Shown: positions 40,470-49,549, numbered from the stretch's first letter. The stretch: 64,000 bases of DNA from Enterococcus lemanii (GCF_016909125.1 NZ_JAFBFD010000008.1:1-64000); one strand, 5' to 3'. Program-made: numbers and translations. The notes: generated by a model not told the origin, from the letters alone.

Positions 40470-41756
40470 GTGGGATTATTCGATAAAATAAAAAAAGCAT
40501 TTATCAAAGAAAAAGAAGAGCAATCGGTTGTTGAAGAACAATCGATAGTAGCAGAACAAGAAACAGTAGCAGAACAAGCCGACGCAGCGACTCTAGTCAC
40601 AGAAGTAACACCAAGTGCTGAAGACAAAGCAATGGATGAAGAACTCTCGATAACAGAAGAAGTCAGCGTAATTTTAGAAGAAAACAAATTAGACGAAACA
40701 AAGAAAATGATTGAAACACCAACAGAGCCTGAAGAAGTTGAAGTAGTAACAGAAATTGAGGCGACACCACCGATTGTTGAAGAAATTAAAGTTCCAATTG
40801 TGGAACCAAATCCTCAAAGTACTCAAAACAAATACGATAAAGGGTTAGAAAAAACGCGTAAAACCTTTAAAGAACGCATGAATGAATTGTTCGCTAATTT
40901 TCGCGCAGTCGATGAAGATTTTTTTGAAGAAGTCGAAGAAACTTTAATTGGTGCCGACGTTGGTTTTGAAACGTCGATGAAAATTGCAGAAGATTTACGC
41001 CAAGAAGTCAAATTAAAAAATCTAAAAAAACCCGCGGCTGTTCAAAATGCCATTATTGAAAAAATGGTTGACCTGTATGAAGCACAAGGAATCAATGAAA
41101 ACCACACCTTAAATATCCAGCCCAACCAATTAACAGTGATGTTATTTGTAGGGGTGAATGGCGTTGGGAAAACAACCAGCATTGGGAAATTGGCGAACCA
41201 ATATCGTTTAGCTGGTAAAAAAGTTTTACTTGCCGCAGCCGATACCTTCCGTGCGGGTGCGATTGATCAATTGGTTGTTTGGGGTGAGCGTGCCCAAGTC
41301 GAGGTCGTTCGCGGCAAAGCGGGGGGCGATCCGGCGGCGGTGGTCTTTGACGCGTTAGAAAAAGCCAAAGAACAACAAGCCGACATTTTATTAGTAGATA
41401 CAGCCGGTCGTTTGCAAAACAAAGTCAACTTAATGAACGAATTAGATAAGATTAAACGCGTGATTCAGCGTGAAGTACCTGACGCACCGCATGAAGTATT
41501 GTTAGTTGTTGATGCAACAACCGGACAAAACGCGATGATTCAAGCCAAGCAATTCAAAGAAACCACCGACGTTACTGGTCTAGTGTTAACCAAACTAGAT
41601 GGGACGGCTAAAGGTGGGATTGTTATTGCGATTCGTAATGAATTGCATTTGCCAGTTAAGCTAGTTGGCTTAGGCGAAGGGATTAACGATCTAGAAGTCT
41701 TCAATCCAAATGATTTTGTGATGGGACTATTTAAGGGATTGTTAGAAGAGGAATAG
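40470..41756 (+). CDS. ftsY: Signal recognition particle receptor FtsY
   Basis: A 428-residue SRP receptor GTPase. It has an acidic, repeat-like N-terminal A domain (about 10-125, rich in Glu and Gln with EEQSVVEEQS-type repeats), an NG domain with GVNGVGKTTSIGKLA (G1), DTAGR and TKLDGTAKGG. It docks SRP-ribosome complexes on SecYEG. GTG start at 40470 after AAAGGGGG; a TTG at 40464 is less likely. The A domain is longer than in many relatives. Confidence 0.95.
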   Translation: MGLFDKIKKAFIKEKEEQSVVEEQSIVAEQETVAEQADAATLVTEVTPSAEDKAMDEELSITEEVSVILEENKLDETKKMIETPTEPEEVEVVTEIEATPPIVEEIKVPIVEPNPQSTQNKYDKGLEKTRKTFKERMNELFANFRAVDEDFFEEVEETLIGADVGFETSMKIAEDLRQEVKLKNLKKPAAVQNAIIEKMVDLYEAQGINENHTLNIQPNQLTVMLFVGVNGVGKTTSIGKLANQYRLAGKKVLLAAADTFRAGAIDQLVVWGERAQVEVVRGKAGGDPAAVVFDALEKAKEQQADILLVDTAGRLQNKVNLMNELDKIKRVIQREVPDAPHEVLLVVDATTGQNAMIQAKQFKETTDVTGLVLTKLDGTAKGGIVIAIRNELHLPVKLVGLGEGINDLEVFNPNDFVMGLFKGLLEEE

Positions 41757-41764
41757 GAATACTT

Positions 41765-41798
41765 AAAGAAAACGAGCAGAATTTTGCTCGTTTTCTTT
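41765..41798. terminator. Bidirectional terminator after ftsY
   Basis: Perfect 14-bp stem AAAGAAAACGAGCA/TGCTCGTTTTCTTT (41765-41778 with 41785-41798). It also ends the converging Rgg-type gene. Confidence 0.92.
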
Positions 41799-41809
41799 TT
41801 GGCGTTTAT

Positions 41810-42661
41810 TTAAATATTATTCTTTGCTTCAACTAGTTCTTGGATTCCTCTAAAATTTTCTACCAAATTAGAATAGCCTAAAGAGTGAAGCCAACTTAAA
41901 GTTACTTCAGCATCAAAAATCGTGTGATTATTTTGAGCATTTTGAAGGCCGGTAAAGAATTTCCAAAAAATGCGACCTAAAATAAAGTCAGTATGTTCGG
42001 AGCTAGCATGCAATATCTCTAAGTATTTAGTCGTTAATTTAGGTTTTTCGTGTTCAAAGGATAGAATAATAGAATTTACTAGAAAATGAATTTTTAGGTG
42101 TTTTATTTTAATTGAATTTGAAAATTTATTGATTTGAGCAATGACTTGATCAAATTGATAAATAGTTTGATCATAATCAAATAAATACAAACTATTTGTG
42201 TACATTGTTAACTCAAAAAATCCCCAATTATCAACATTATCTAAATGTTTTTTGATGATTTTAAATTCATTAGCCAAATTAATTTCTTTATTGTAAACCT
42301 TACTTAAAATAATTCGACCTTGGCAATACAAGTGAAGATAATAAAGATCATTTGTTTGGTTATATTCTTGATATAGACTTTGTAAATAAGTTTCTCCATG
42401 CTGAATATTTAGGACTTTATTTGAAAAGTTTTCAGATAGCACTTCTTTTTTTGAGCGCTCGTTATTACTTTTATAAGAAGCGTACTCTTCAAAAGTAATA
42501 TTCATTCGTTCAAGTATATTAATAAGTAGGTATGCCTGGATATTACCATTATTGTTCTCAAACCGAGCCAAAGTACTACGGCTACATAGTCCAGCAGCTA
42601 GTTCCTTTTGGGTAATATTTCTTTCAATTCGAAGTTTTTTAATCAAATTGCCATCATTCAT
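41810..42661 (-). CDS. Rgg/GadR/MutR-type transcriptional regulator (second copy)
   Basis: A 283-residue regulator with an Xre helix-turn-helix (about 1-60: LIKKLRIERNITQKELAAG, with CSRSTLARFE) and a long helical peptide-binding-type C-terminal domain. The start at 42661 follows AAAGGAGC; the ATG 24 bp upstream lacks a site. It has the same length and domain plan as the regulator at 24711-25562, so they are paralogues. A short hydrophobic-peptide ORF is divergent from it (42767-42823), the classical arrangement for Rgg peptide signalling. AT-rich codon use suggests acquired DNA. Confidence 0.8.
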   Translation of the reverse strand: MNDGNLIKKLRIERNITQKELAAGLCSRSTLARFENNNGNIQAYLLINILERMNITFEEYASYKSNNERSKKEVLSENFSNKVLNIQHGETYLQSLYQEYNQTNDLYYLHLYCQGRIILSKVYNKEINLANEFKIIKKHLDNVDNWGFFELTMYTNSLYLFDYDQTIYQFDQVIAQINKFSNSIKIKHLKIHFLVNSIILSFEHEKPKLTTKYLEILHASSEHTDFILGRIFWKFFTGLQNAQNNHTIFDAEVTLSWLHSLGYSNLVENFRGIQELVEAKNNI

Positions 42662-42707
42662 AAAAAACGCTCCTTTAGGTTTCAATTATGCACAAAATAA
42701 TTTTTTT

Positions 42708-42753
42708 CCTTCTAATTTGATAGACTATTGTTAAGTTAAAAAAATTAGAAAGG
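42708..42753. promoter_or_regulatory. Divergent control region with extended -10 and inverted repeat
   Basis: TGATAGACT (TG 42718-42719, 42721-42726) is an extended -10 for the peptide ORF. It is flanked by inverted repeats CCTTCTAATTT (42708-42718) and AAATTAGAAAGG (42742-42753), a likely operator for the adjacent Rgg-type protein. Confidence 0.45.
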
Positions 42754-42766
42754 ATGATCTATTTAT

Positions 42767-42823
42767 ATGATTGATTTATTAATACTTTTAGTGACTTGGT
42801 TATCTATTGAACCTTTACGGTAA
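42767..42823 (+). CDS. Short hydrophobic peptide, possible Rgg-partner pheromone
   Basis: An 18-codon ORF read directly, encoding MIDLLILLVTWLSIEPLR. A good AAAGGATG ribosome site lies 10 nt upstream and an extended -10 promoter about 40 nt upstream. It is divergent from an Rgg-type regulator, as for SHP pheromone genes of streptococci. It lacks the usual Lys-rich N terminus of SHPs, so it may be a different peptide type or a truncated gene start. No similarity is claimed. Confidence 0.4.
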   Translation: MIDLLILLVTWLSIEPLR

Positions 42824-43076
42824 TGCAAAAAGGATACGGTAGTGAAAAAAATTAAGAAAGAAGGGATGAAATCTAAATATTATTGAAAATAATCGTTATG
42901 CTAAAGTTTCACATAAGCTGTTAATTGATAAAATAAATATTTAATATCAATAGCTTCACTAGTGGTGCAAAGATTATTTCGCACTAAAAACCTCATCTAT
43001 CACTATCTAAACCCAAAAAAGTCCTTTATACTGAATCAAGGATGACTTATCCAAGACCAATAAAAAGGACCCACAC
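42824..43076 (+). other. Non-coding stretch before the transposase remnant
   Basis: No gene is supported. A hairpin AAGCT-ATTGATA/TATCAAT-AGCTT (42915-42956) without T-run is present. From about 42990 the sequence belongs to the left flank of the IS remnant that follows. Confidence 0.4.
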
Positions 43077-43615
43077 ATGGATAAGTATAACAAAAAAACA
43101 ACCTTTGAGAAATGGGTCTCTGCGATAAATTTTAACGAATTATCAGAAGAAGCCCAAATAACCATTAAAAATTTTGATTATTATCACAAGAAACTTGATT
43201 TTGAAACAACGCGCAAGTTTCTTTTGTATGCGGTTTATGAAGAATTACCGAGTTATCGTGAAATTAGGCGCGCGTTCATGGACAAACGATTGAGCTAAGA
43301 AATAGGCATCGAATCTCTATCTCATCGTTCTTTGTCTCGTAAGGGAGGTGCAATTCAAATCGAAGTCTTGATGAAAATCTTTGGCGTACTGGTACAAAAA
43401 AATCCACAAAAACGGCCAAGTTCAAAAACCTCTAGCCTTCAATTTGTTGACTCAATGACCATATTCTTAAATAAAACATGGTTTCCTTGGGTGAAATTTC
43501 GTAAACAAAAGCAGGAATTAAGCTACATTTAAACCTCTGTTACTTGGATAAAGACAATTAATATCCAAAAACTACCTCAAGCAACATAAAACCAGTTGAA
43601 GTTAGTTGCTTGATA
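43077..43615 (+). pseudogene. IS4-type transposase remnant
   Basis: The intact 73-codon first part starts MDKYNKKTTFEKWVSAINF and includes LPSYREIRRAFMDKRL, typical of the N-terminal domain of IS4-group transposases. After a stop at 43296-43298 the same protein continues in other frames: SRKGGAIQ...RPSSKTSSLQFVDSM, then NLCYLDKDN around 43530. The DDE catalytic core and the right end are missing. The element is dead and truncated. It separates the Rgg-peptide pair from the downstream genes. Confidence 0.75.
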
Positions 43616-43675
43616 CCATGGGATTAGTGTGCATTTTTTATGTTTCAAGTTTTAGTAAAGGAGTATAAATCAGAT

Positions 43676-44278
43676 ATGATTATGAGCATAGATGAATTAA
43701 TAGAGTTTATAACAGAATCAGATTCAAAAGAATACGCGATTATTGGTAATGGAGGTGGTGGGAAATCTTTTTTAGCTAATAAATTATTAATGAATTTTAA
43801 GTACAGTAACGAACAGTTGTTAAATACTGATGATTATCTTTTGGATTCAAAAATTAGAAAATCAAGTCTATTTAGTAATAAAACTGCCTATGATAAAGAT
43901 TCGTATTTTATTCCAGCTTTAGAACGAGATTTGAAGATGGCTATAATGGGAAAAAAATTTATGAAACTACCTAACTATAAAAATGAAATGTTTTTATATC
44001 AACCAAAAGATATTAAGATTTTTGAAGGGATTGCTTTACCTTTTACAGAGTCATTTTTTAAAATCGAAAAAAAAATATTTATATATACTGAAAAAGAATT
44101 GGAATTGAAAATGAGATTAAAAAGAGATAATGGAATCAGAGGGGTACCTAAAGAAAAAATATTAGCTGATTTTTCTAAAAGACGTTTTCAGTATGAAAGT
44201 AACTATTATAAATGGATGGATGATTGTGATATTATCATAAAAAATATGGAAAACAAATTTGATGTATTAAAGGAGTGA
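43676..44278 (+). CDS. Uridine-kinase-like P-loop protein
   Basis: A 200-residue P-loop protein with Walker A GNGGGGKSF (near residue 25), NTDDYLLDS resembling the DDF/Y substrate motif of uridine/pantothenate kinases, and a RLKRDNGIRG segment like their C-terminal RD..RG lid motif. It probably phosphorylates a small molecule; the substrate is unknown, and a zeta-toxin-like kinase is an alternative. The start at 43676 follows AAAGGAG with long spacing (12 nt). A longer frame from 43640 lacks a ribosome site. It is very AT-rich. Confidence 0.55.
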   Translation: MIMSIDELIEFITESDSKEYAIIGNGGGGKSFLANKLLMNFKYSNEQLLNTDDYLLDSKIRKSSLFSNKTAYDKDSYFIPALERDLKMAIMGKKFMKLPNYKNEMFLYQPKDIKIFEGIALPFTESFFKIEKKIFIYTEKELELKMRLKRDNGIRGVPKEKILADFSKRRFQYESNYYKWMDDCDIIIKNMENKFDVLKE

Positions 44279-44282
44279 AAAA

Positions 44283-44570
44283 ATGTTAGAACAGGTAAGA
44301 GTAGAAATTAAAAATTCTACTGAGTTAAATAATTTAGACAATATGTTTAGTGTTTATGGTATAGGAAGTATTGCAAAGAAAAAAACATTGGAAATATTGA
44401 CTTGAATGTTTTTTGTATAACTGCGATTTTGTGTCAATAATGCCGCTTGAAAAACTAAAAAATTATTTGATTGATAAATTAAATAAAGATATTGATTTTA
44501 ATGTAATTGATATGTCTATGGTCAACTATTGACATTGATCCAGAACAGCCACATCATCATCACCCTATAA
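44283..44570 (+). pseudogene. Frameshifted nucleotidyltransferase-like gene
   Basis: It starts at ATG 44283 with an AAAGGAG site, 4 bp after the kinase. The frame MLEQVRVEIK...VYGIGSIAKKK reaches a stop at 44405, but another frame continues NIGNIDLNVF, giving a GS...DxD pattern like nucleotidyltransferase folds. Further pieces follow (KLKNYLIDKLNKDIDF; DPEQPHHHHP near the end). At least two frameshifts make it non-functional. With the kinase it may once have been a two-gene unit. Confidence 0.5.
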
Positions 44571-44662
44571 ACCAATAAATTATCGTAAGTGAGTGGAACT
44601 TATAAATTAAATAACAATTAACTAATAAAACCTATGCAAATAAAAGAATTAAGGAGAGTTTG

Positions 44663-45364
44663 ATGAAATTAATTGTAGAAAATTTACAGGTCGAGTTTAA
44701 GCATCAAAAAATTTTAGTTGATTGTTCTTTCAAAATACAACCTGGGGAAGTCATTGGCTTGGTTGCTCCGAATGGTAGTGGGAAAACAACTCTCCTAAAA
44801 ACGTTAGTAGGGTTACAAGTACCTCAATCAGGGACAATTATCCTGGGGGATTCGAATAATTTAAAAAATAGGGAGTCGTATTTAAAGAACTTCTTTTTTA
44901 TTGAAACAAATCAAAATTTATATGAATATTTGACGGTAGAAGAACATTTATTAATGGTTAAACAAAAATGGCAGTCGAAAATTACGCTAGAAGAAGCGAC
45001 TCGTTTTTTTGAGATTGAACCATTTTTAAAGAAAAAAGTAAAACAACTTTCTTTAGGGATGAAACAACAATTAATTTTAACGATGTATGCAATAAGCGAT
45101 GCGCCATTTTGGCTAATGGAAGAACCGTTAAATGGATTAGATCCGACAAATGCTTATCTTTTTAATCAACAAATGATAAAAGCACAATTAGAAAATCGTT
45201 CCATTTTGATGTCGTCGCATAATTTAGCGAACCTTTCTGAAATCTGTACGCGGGTATTATTTTTATCTGAAGGGCAAATAATAGAAGAAGTATCAAAGAA
45301 AGAAAAAGCAGATTTAGATAAAATTTATCAGACATTATTTTTAAACGGGAGAAAATATTTATGA
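44663..45364 (+). CDS. ABC transporter ATP-binding protein (second cluster)
   Basis: A 233-residue ATPase: Walker A APNGSGKTT, signature LSLGMKQQLILTM, degenerate Walker B FWLMEEPLNGLD (Glu in place of the usual Asp), and a His switch (MSSHNLAN). The ATG at 44663 is 6 nt after AAGGAG; a TTG at 44660 is less likely. It overlaps the permease pseudogene by 4 bp (ATGA). Its partner permease is broken, so the system is probably inactive, and the altered Walker B may reflect relaxed selection. Confidence 0.85.
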   Translation: MKLIVENLQVEFKHQKILVDCSFKIQPGEVIGLVAPNGSGKTTLLKTLVGLQVPQSGTIILGDSNNLKNRESYLKNFFFIETNQNLYEYLTVEEHLLMVKQKWQSKITLEEATRFFEIEPFLKKKVKQLSLGMKQQLILTMYAISDAPFWLMEEPLNGLDPTNAYLFNQQMIKAQLENRSILMSSHNLANLSEICTRVLFLSEGQIIEEVSKKEKADLDKIYQTLFLNGRKYL

Positions 45365-46508
45365 AAATAGAATTTATTAAAATCTATCGCTCAAAAGTAT
45401 TATTTGTCTTGCCATTTTGTTTCATTGCTATTTTGCTGTTTACTTATTACCCCTATTCAAAGCTAGCAATGGTAAACCAAAAGGATCTTTTAATTCAGTC
45501 AAAAGATGCCGTTGGAAAAAAGGCTGCACTCGTTGCTGATATGAAAGAAAAAGGGTTTCCGCAAGAAGTTTACAGTGAGATTGAGCAACAAGAAAAACAC
45601 TTTCGTCAAAGAGCGGAAGGGATTGCAGAAAACAACTTAATAAAGTAGTTAACAGCTGAGATTGAGATCGAAAGGATTGATTTAGGTTTATTACAAAAAG
45701 GCAATCTCTCAGGTATTGAGCCTGAAGAAATTAAATTAAAAATAGTGGAAAAAAACTTTTTTATTACTCATCCCAATATAGAGTATGTGGGAGAATCTCT
45801 TCAGTACCAAAAACTTCCGACCACTTATTTTATTCCGCGATTATTTGAATTTATCCCCATAACTACCTTATTATTATTGATTGTTTTATTGTTATCGTTT
45901 CATCTAACGGCTGAATATCGAGAAAAAACAATTTATTTCCTTAATTCTTTTCCTTATAAGCGAGAGTATCTTTTATTGGATAAAACTAGTACAACATTTG
46001 TTTGGGTATTCTTTTCTTGGTTACTTGCATGTTTATCATTAGTAGTATTACGACCATTCAATATGGATTTGGTACGTTAAAGTATCGCTTTTTCTTTCTT
46101 GATCTTGAAAAACAAGTACAATCAATTTCAAGTGGTGAGTATTTAGTAAAGTTATTAATCAGCTTGCTAGTGCTGTCTTTCTTCCTAGTAACAGCCATTT
46201 ATCTTTTTAGTTTAGTAACGAAAAATACGATAGGGACACTTGTCATGGGGATTTGTTTGGTCTTGCCCGGATTGATGCCAGAAGTTTTAAAACTTTTACC
46301 AAATAAAATATTGAATTACTTGCCTTTTGGCTATTTTAATTTACCAGAATTAATTTTTGCAAGAAGTGGAATTAGTGGTTGGCTACCGACTTGGAGGCAA
46401 GGAGTTTTCTATTTGAGTTTAATTAGCGTATTCTTTTTTTTATTGGCATTGCTAAAAATTAAACGTGAAAATAAAAAAATGATGGGTATTATTGATTTGT
46501 CTAATTGA
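45361..46508 (+). pseudogene. Broken ABC-2 permease
   Basis: One membrane protein split in three pieces. The first 95 codons (MKIEFIKIYRSKVLF...) end at an in-frame TAG (45646-45648); the same frame continues to 46080, with EKNFFITHPNIEYVG and membrane segments. A frameshift around 46040-46075 then moves the reading into another frame that runs to 46508 and encodes four more helices. Restored, it would be about 380 residues with six membrane segments, matching the upstream ATPase. Sequencing error cannot be excluded, but two lesions plus neighbouring decay argue for a pseudogene. Confidence 0.8.
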
Positions 46509-46674
46509 ACGATTTTTGAAATTGATGGTTTTGTGTACTATTGTAACAAATGAAAGCGTGGCTTAAACGGTAACCAACAGCGAGAGTATGCTAATCAAAA
46601 TGAAAAACTTCAAGTTAGTTAGCGCTAGTGTATCCGTTTTAAACTATAAAAATGGCGTTCGAAAAATAGAGAGT

Positions 46675-46720
46675 AAAACCGACGATCAAGAAGAAAACGT
46701 CATTCTTGATCGTCGGTTTT
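46675..46720. terminator. Strong bidirectional terminator
   Basis: Perfect 18-bp stem, 46675-46692 with 46703-46720, with A/T flanks on both sides. The stop of the minus-strand membrane protein lies in the loop. Confidence 0.9.
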
Positions 46721-47026
46721 TATCATTTTTGTGGGTAAACTGGAAACAAGATAGGTTTTTGAGAGTGCTTCATAAAAGTAGATTTTTTGGCCACCGATAA
46801 AGGAAAAAACAATCAAAGCAAATCGAATCGAGAAATAACGCATACCGATCACTGGTTGAACCTGACTATATTTTTTTCCTTTATAAGAAAAGACGAGGAC
46901 GAGTAAGGCAAAGACAAGCATTGTTTGCCCAATAAGTCCAATCGTGAAGCGCGAAGTCGTTAAATCTTGTTTTTGAAAAAAGTATAAAATAAGTGCAAGT
47001 AAATCGAAAAGAAACGCGAATAACAT
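46700..47026 (-). CDS. Small hydrophobic membrane protein of unknown function
   Basis: A 108-residue protein with three or four hydrophobic segments (about 1-17, 28-48, 68-82) and a polar C terminus ending MIKTDDQE. AAAGGGGTG precedes the ATG by 8 nt and a good promoter lies upstream, so it is a real gene. I recognise no family. It converges with the broken permease across a shared terminator. Confidence 0.6.
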   Translation of the reverse strand: MLFAFLFDLLALILYFFQKQDLTTSRFTIGLIGQTMLVFALLVLVFSYKGKKYSQVQPVIGMRYFSIRFALIVFSFIGGQKIYFYEALSKTYLVSSLPTKMIKTDDQE

Positions 47027-47061
47027 TTTAGAAGCACCCCTTTCATTTTTTATTTAATCTT

Positions 47062-47092
47062 ATTATATAATGCCCAAAAATAATGCCCAAAA
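47062..47092 (-). promoter_or_regulatory. Promoter with tandem 13-bp direct repeat
   Basis: On the minus strand TTGGGC (47090-47085), a 17-bp spacer and TATAAT (47067-47062). The 12-mer TAATGCCCAAAA occurs twice on plus (47068-47079 and 47081-47092), covering the spacer and the -35. The repeat is a plausible operator. Confidence 0.6.
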
Positions 47093-47185
47093 TTAAACAA
47101 CAAGCAGACTTTCTAAGGAATCGAATAAAGTAAGACGTGAATTCTTTTAAAAAAAAACAAATATCGTAACTTTTTAAATGATGTT

Positions 47186-47194
47186 TGCTATAAT
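47186..47194 (+). promoter_or_regulatory. Extended -10 promoter of gshAB
   Basis: TGCTATAAT at 47186-47194, 35 bp before the start codon; no clear -35. Confidence 0.6.
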
Positions 47195-47228
47195 GTGAGT
47201 GATTACATTTGAAAAGAGGCGTGACATC

Positions 47229-49493
47229 ATGGAATTCAAAACCCTCCTAGCAAAACAGGAGTTGCAACCATATTTATTAAAAGCGCGTTATGGCATTGAG
47301 CGAGAAGGCCAACGCGTAACTTTGACTGGGGAGTTAGTGGACACTCCTCATCCAGCACGTTTAGGCAATCGCCAATACCACCCGTATATTCAAACCGATT
47401 TTGCGGAAACGCAAATGGAATTGATTACACCAGTGGCAGAAAGTATTCCAGAGTTATTCCAATATTTAACAGGAATTCATGACGTGGCGTATCGTTCAAT
47501 GGATGAAAACGAAATGTTGTGGCCATTAAGTATGCCACCAGCGTTACCAGAAAAAGAAGAAGACATTCTTATCGCAAAATTAGACGCCTTTGAAGACGTG
47601 TTGTATCGCCGTTATTTAGCGAAAACTTATGGCCGACGCAAGCAAATGGTCAGCGGGATTCACTTTAACTTTGAATTTAGCGACGAGTTATTGCAAAAAA
47701 TGTTTTCAATGCAAACCGAAGTTTTAGATTATCATCAATTTAAAACCGAAGTCTATTTAAAAGTTACCCGCAATTACTTGCATTACAGTTGGTTAGTCAC
47801 TTATTTATTCGGAGCAACACCATTAAGTGAAGCACGTTATTTTGAAGGTTGCAAGCGTCCGAAAGAACCCGTTCGTAGTATTCGTAATAGTTCTTATGGT
47901 TATAAAAATCATGAAGACGTAAAAGTTTCTTATTGCGATATGGAGACTTATTTAGCCGACATTACCCGTATGGTAGAAGAAGGCAAACTGTCAGAAGAAA
48001 AAGAATTTTACTCCGCAGTTCGGTTACGTGGTGGGAAAAGAATGGCCGATTTAGCCAAAGATGGCATTCGTTATATTGAATTACGCAATTTAGATTTGCA
48101 TCCTTTTGCTTCTTGTGGCATTAGTGTGGAACAAGTCGAATTCTTACATTTCTTTTTACTCTTCTTACTTTGGCAAGAAGAAGGCCCCATTTTAGATGAA
48201 TGGGTCGAAAGTGGCCTGCAAAAAAATGAACAAGTGGCGCTAGAGCATCCGTTAGAAAAAACGAAATATGCCAAAGAAGCCCATGAATTATTCGATGAGA
48301 TGCTTGCTTTTGCCAAAGAACTAGAGTTACCACTGACCAAAGACTTATTGCCTAAACTATTCCAAGCTGTGAAAAAGCCAGAAGAAACGTTGGCTGCGCA
48401 ATTGTATTTAGCGAGTCAAAAAACAAGTCAAAAAGACGTCGCCGTTCAAATTGCTTTAGCAAACCACCGAAAACGTTGGGCAAAACCGTATCAATTAGCT
48501 GGTTTTGAGGCGTTAGAACTGTCAACGCAAATTTTGATTTTTGATGCCATTCAAAAAGGGATTGGTGTTGAAGTGCTAGACCCACAAGATCAATTTTTAC
48601 AATTAACGGTGGGCGACCATATCGAATATGTCAAAAATGGGAACATGACCAGTAAGGATAATTATATTGTGCCTTTACTAATGGAAAATAAAACCGTAAC
48701 CAAAAAGGTGTTAGGTAAAGCTGGTTTTCGTGTACCAAGAGGCCGTGAATTCCATCGAGTGGAAGAAGCTCTCGCCAGTTATCGCGAGTTTGAAACCCAA
48801 GCTTTTGTAGTGAAGCCAAAATCAACGAATTATGGGCTAGGGATTTCGATTTTTAAAGAAGGAGCGAGTTTGAGTGATTATCAAACGGCCTTAGAAATTG
48901 CCTTTAAAGAAGACGATGCTGTTTTAGTCGAAGAATTTTTAGTTGGAACCGAATACCGCTTTTTTGTTGTCGATGGCCAAACAAAAGCTATTTTACTACG
49001 CGTACCAGCTAACGTGAAAGGCGATGGCGTGCATACGATTGAAGAATTAGTGGCGCAAAAAAACACTGACCCATTACGGGGAACGCATCACCTAACACCA
49101 TTAGAAAAAATCCAATTAGGTGAAATTGAACAACTCGCTTTAAAAGAACAAGGCTATCAAGTCCATTCGGTTCCTAAAAAAGATGAAGTCGTATATTTAA
49201 GAGAAAACTCCAACATTAGTAGTGGGGGTGACTCGATTGATATGACCGATGCTTTTGGTCAAGATTATAAAGAGATTGCTGAAAGCGCCGTGAAAGCATT
49301 AGGGGCAGTCGTGTGTGGGATTGATTTAATTATTCCCGATTATACCCAACCAGCCGATGAACCAGGTGCATATGGGATTATTGAAGCCAATTTTAACCCA
49401 GCGATGATGATCCATACGTATCCTTACCAAGGACAAGGTCGTCGCTTAACGATGACTATTTTAGAATTATTATTTCCCGAAATGTTTGTTTAA
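47229..49493 (+). CDS. gshAB: Bifunctional glutamate-cysteine ligase/glutathione synthetase
   Basis: A 754-residue fusion (GshF). The N-terminal part (about 1-450) is a gamma-glutamylcysteine ligase with RYGIEREGQRV, the HPYIQTDFAETQMELITP and KQMVSGIHFNFE motifs. The C-terminal part (about 480-754) is an ATP-grasp glutathione synthetase-type domain (FVVKPKSTNYGLGISIF, VEEFLVGTEYRFFVVDG, GVDLI-type near the end). It makes glutathione from Glu, Cys and Gly in two steps. Start ATG 47229 after GAGGCGTG. Such fusions are typical of enterococci, streptococci and Listeria. Confidence 0.94.
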   Translation: MEFKTLLAKQELQPYLLKARYGIEREGQRVTLTGELVDTPHPARLGNRQYHPYIQTDFAETQMELITPVAESIPELFQYLTGIHDVAYRSMDENEMLWPLSMPPALPEKEEDILIAKLDAFEDVLYRRYLAKTYGRRKQMVSGIHFNFEFSDELLQKMFSMQTEVLDYHQFKTEVYLKVTRNYLHYSWLVTYLFGATPLSEARYFEGCKRPKEPVRSIRNSSYGYKNHEDVKVSYCDMETYLADITRMVEEGKLSEEKEFYSAVRLRGGKRMADLAKDGIRYIELRNLDLHPFASCGISVEQVEFLHFFLLFLLWQEEGPILDEWVESGLQKNEQVALEHPLEKTKYAKEAHELFDEMLAFAKELELPLTKDLLPKLFQAVKKPEETLAAQLYLASQKTSQKDVAVQIALANHRKRWAKPYQLAGFEALELSTQILIFDAIQKGIGVEVLDPQDQFLQLTVGDHIEYVKNGNMTSKDNYIVPLLMENKTVTKKVLGKAGFRVPRGREFHRVEEALASYREFETQAFVVKPKSTNYGLGISIFKEGASLSDYQTALEIAFKEDDAVLVEEFLVGTEYRFFVVDGQTKAILLRVPANVKGDGVHTIEELVAQKNTDPLRGTHHLTPLEKIQLGEIEQLALKEQGYQVHSVPKKDEVVYLRENSNISSGGDSIDMTDAFGQDYKEIAESAVKALGAVVCGIDLIIPDYTQPADEPGAYGIIEANFNPAMMIHTYPYQGQGRRLTMTILELLFPEMFV

Positions 49494-49496
49494 AAT

Positions 49497-49534
49497 AAAA
49501 ATAAGCGGTGGCGAAAAGCCAGCGCTTATTTTTT
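49497..49534 (+). terminator. Terminator after gshAB
   Basis: AAAATAAGCG-TGGC pairs with GCCA-CGCTTATTTT (49497-49532), followed by Ts. Confidence 0.9.
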
Positions 49535-49549
49535 AACTCATGATAAAAA

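Noticed and set aside
42842-42868. Second short peptide after the hydrophobic peptide ORF
   Set aside because: The GTG-started frame encodes only eight residues, MKKLRKKG, and stops; too short to support.
46588-46800. 70-codon plus-strand ORF across the terminator
   Set aside because: It runs through a perfect 18-bp terminator stem and opposite the membrane-protein gene; no family pattern and no ribosome site.
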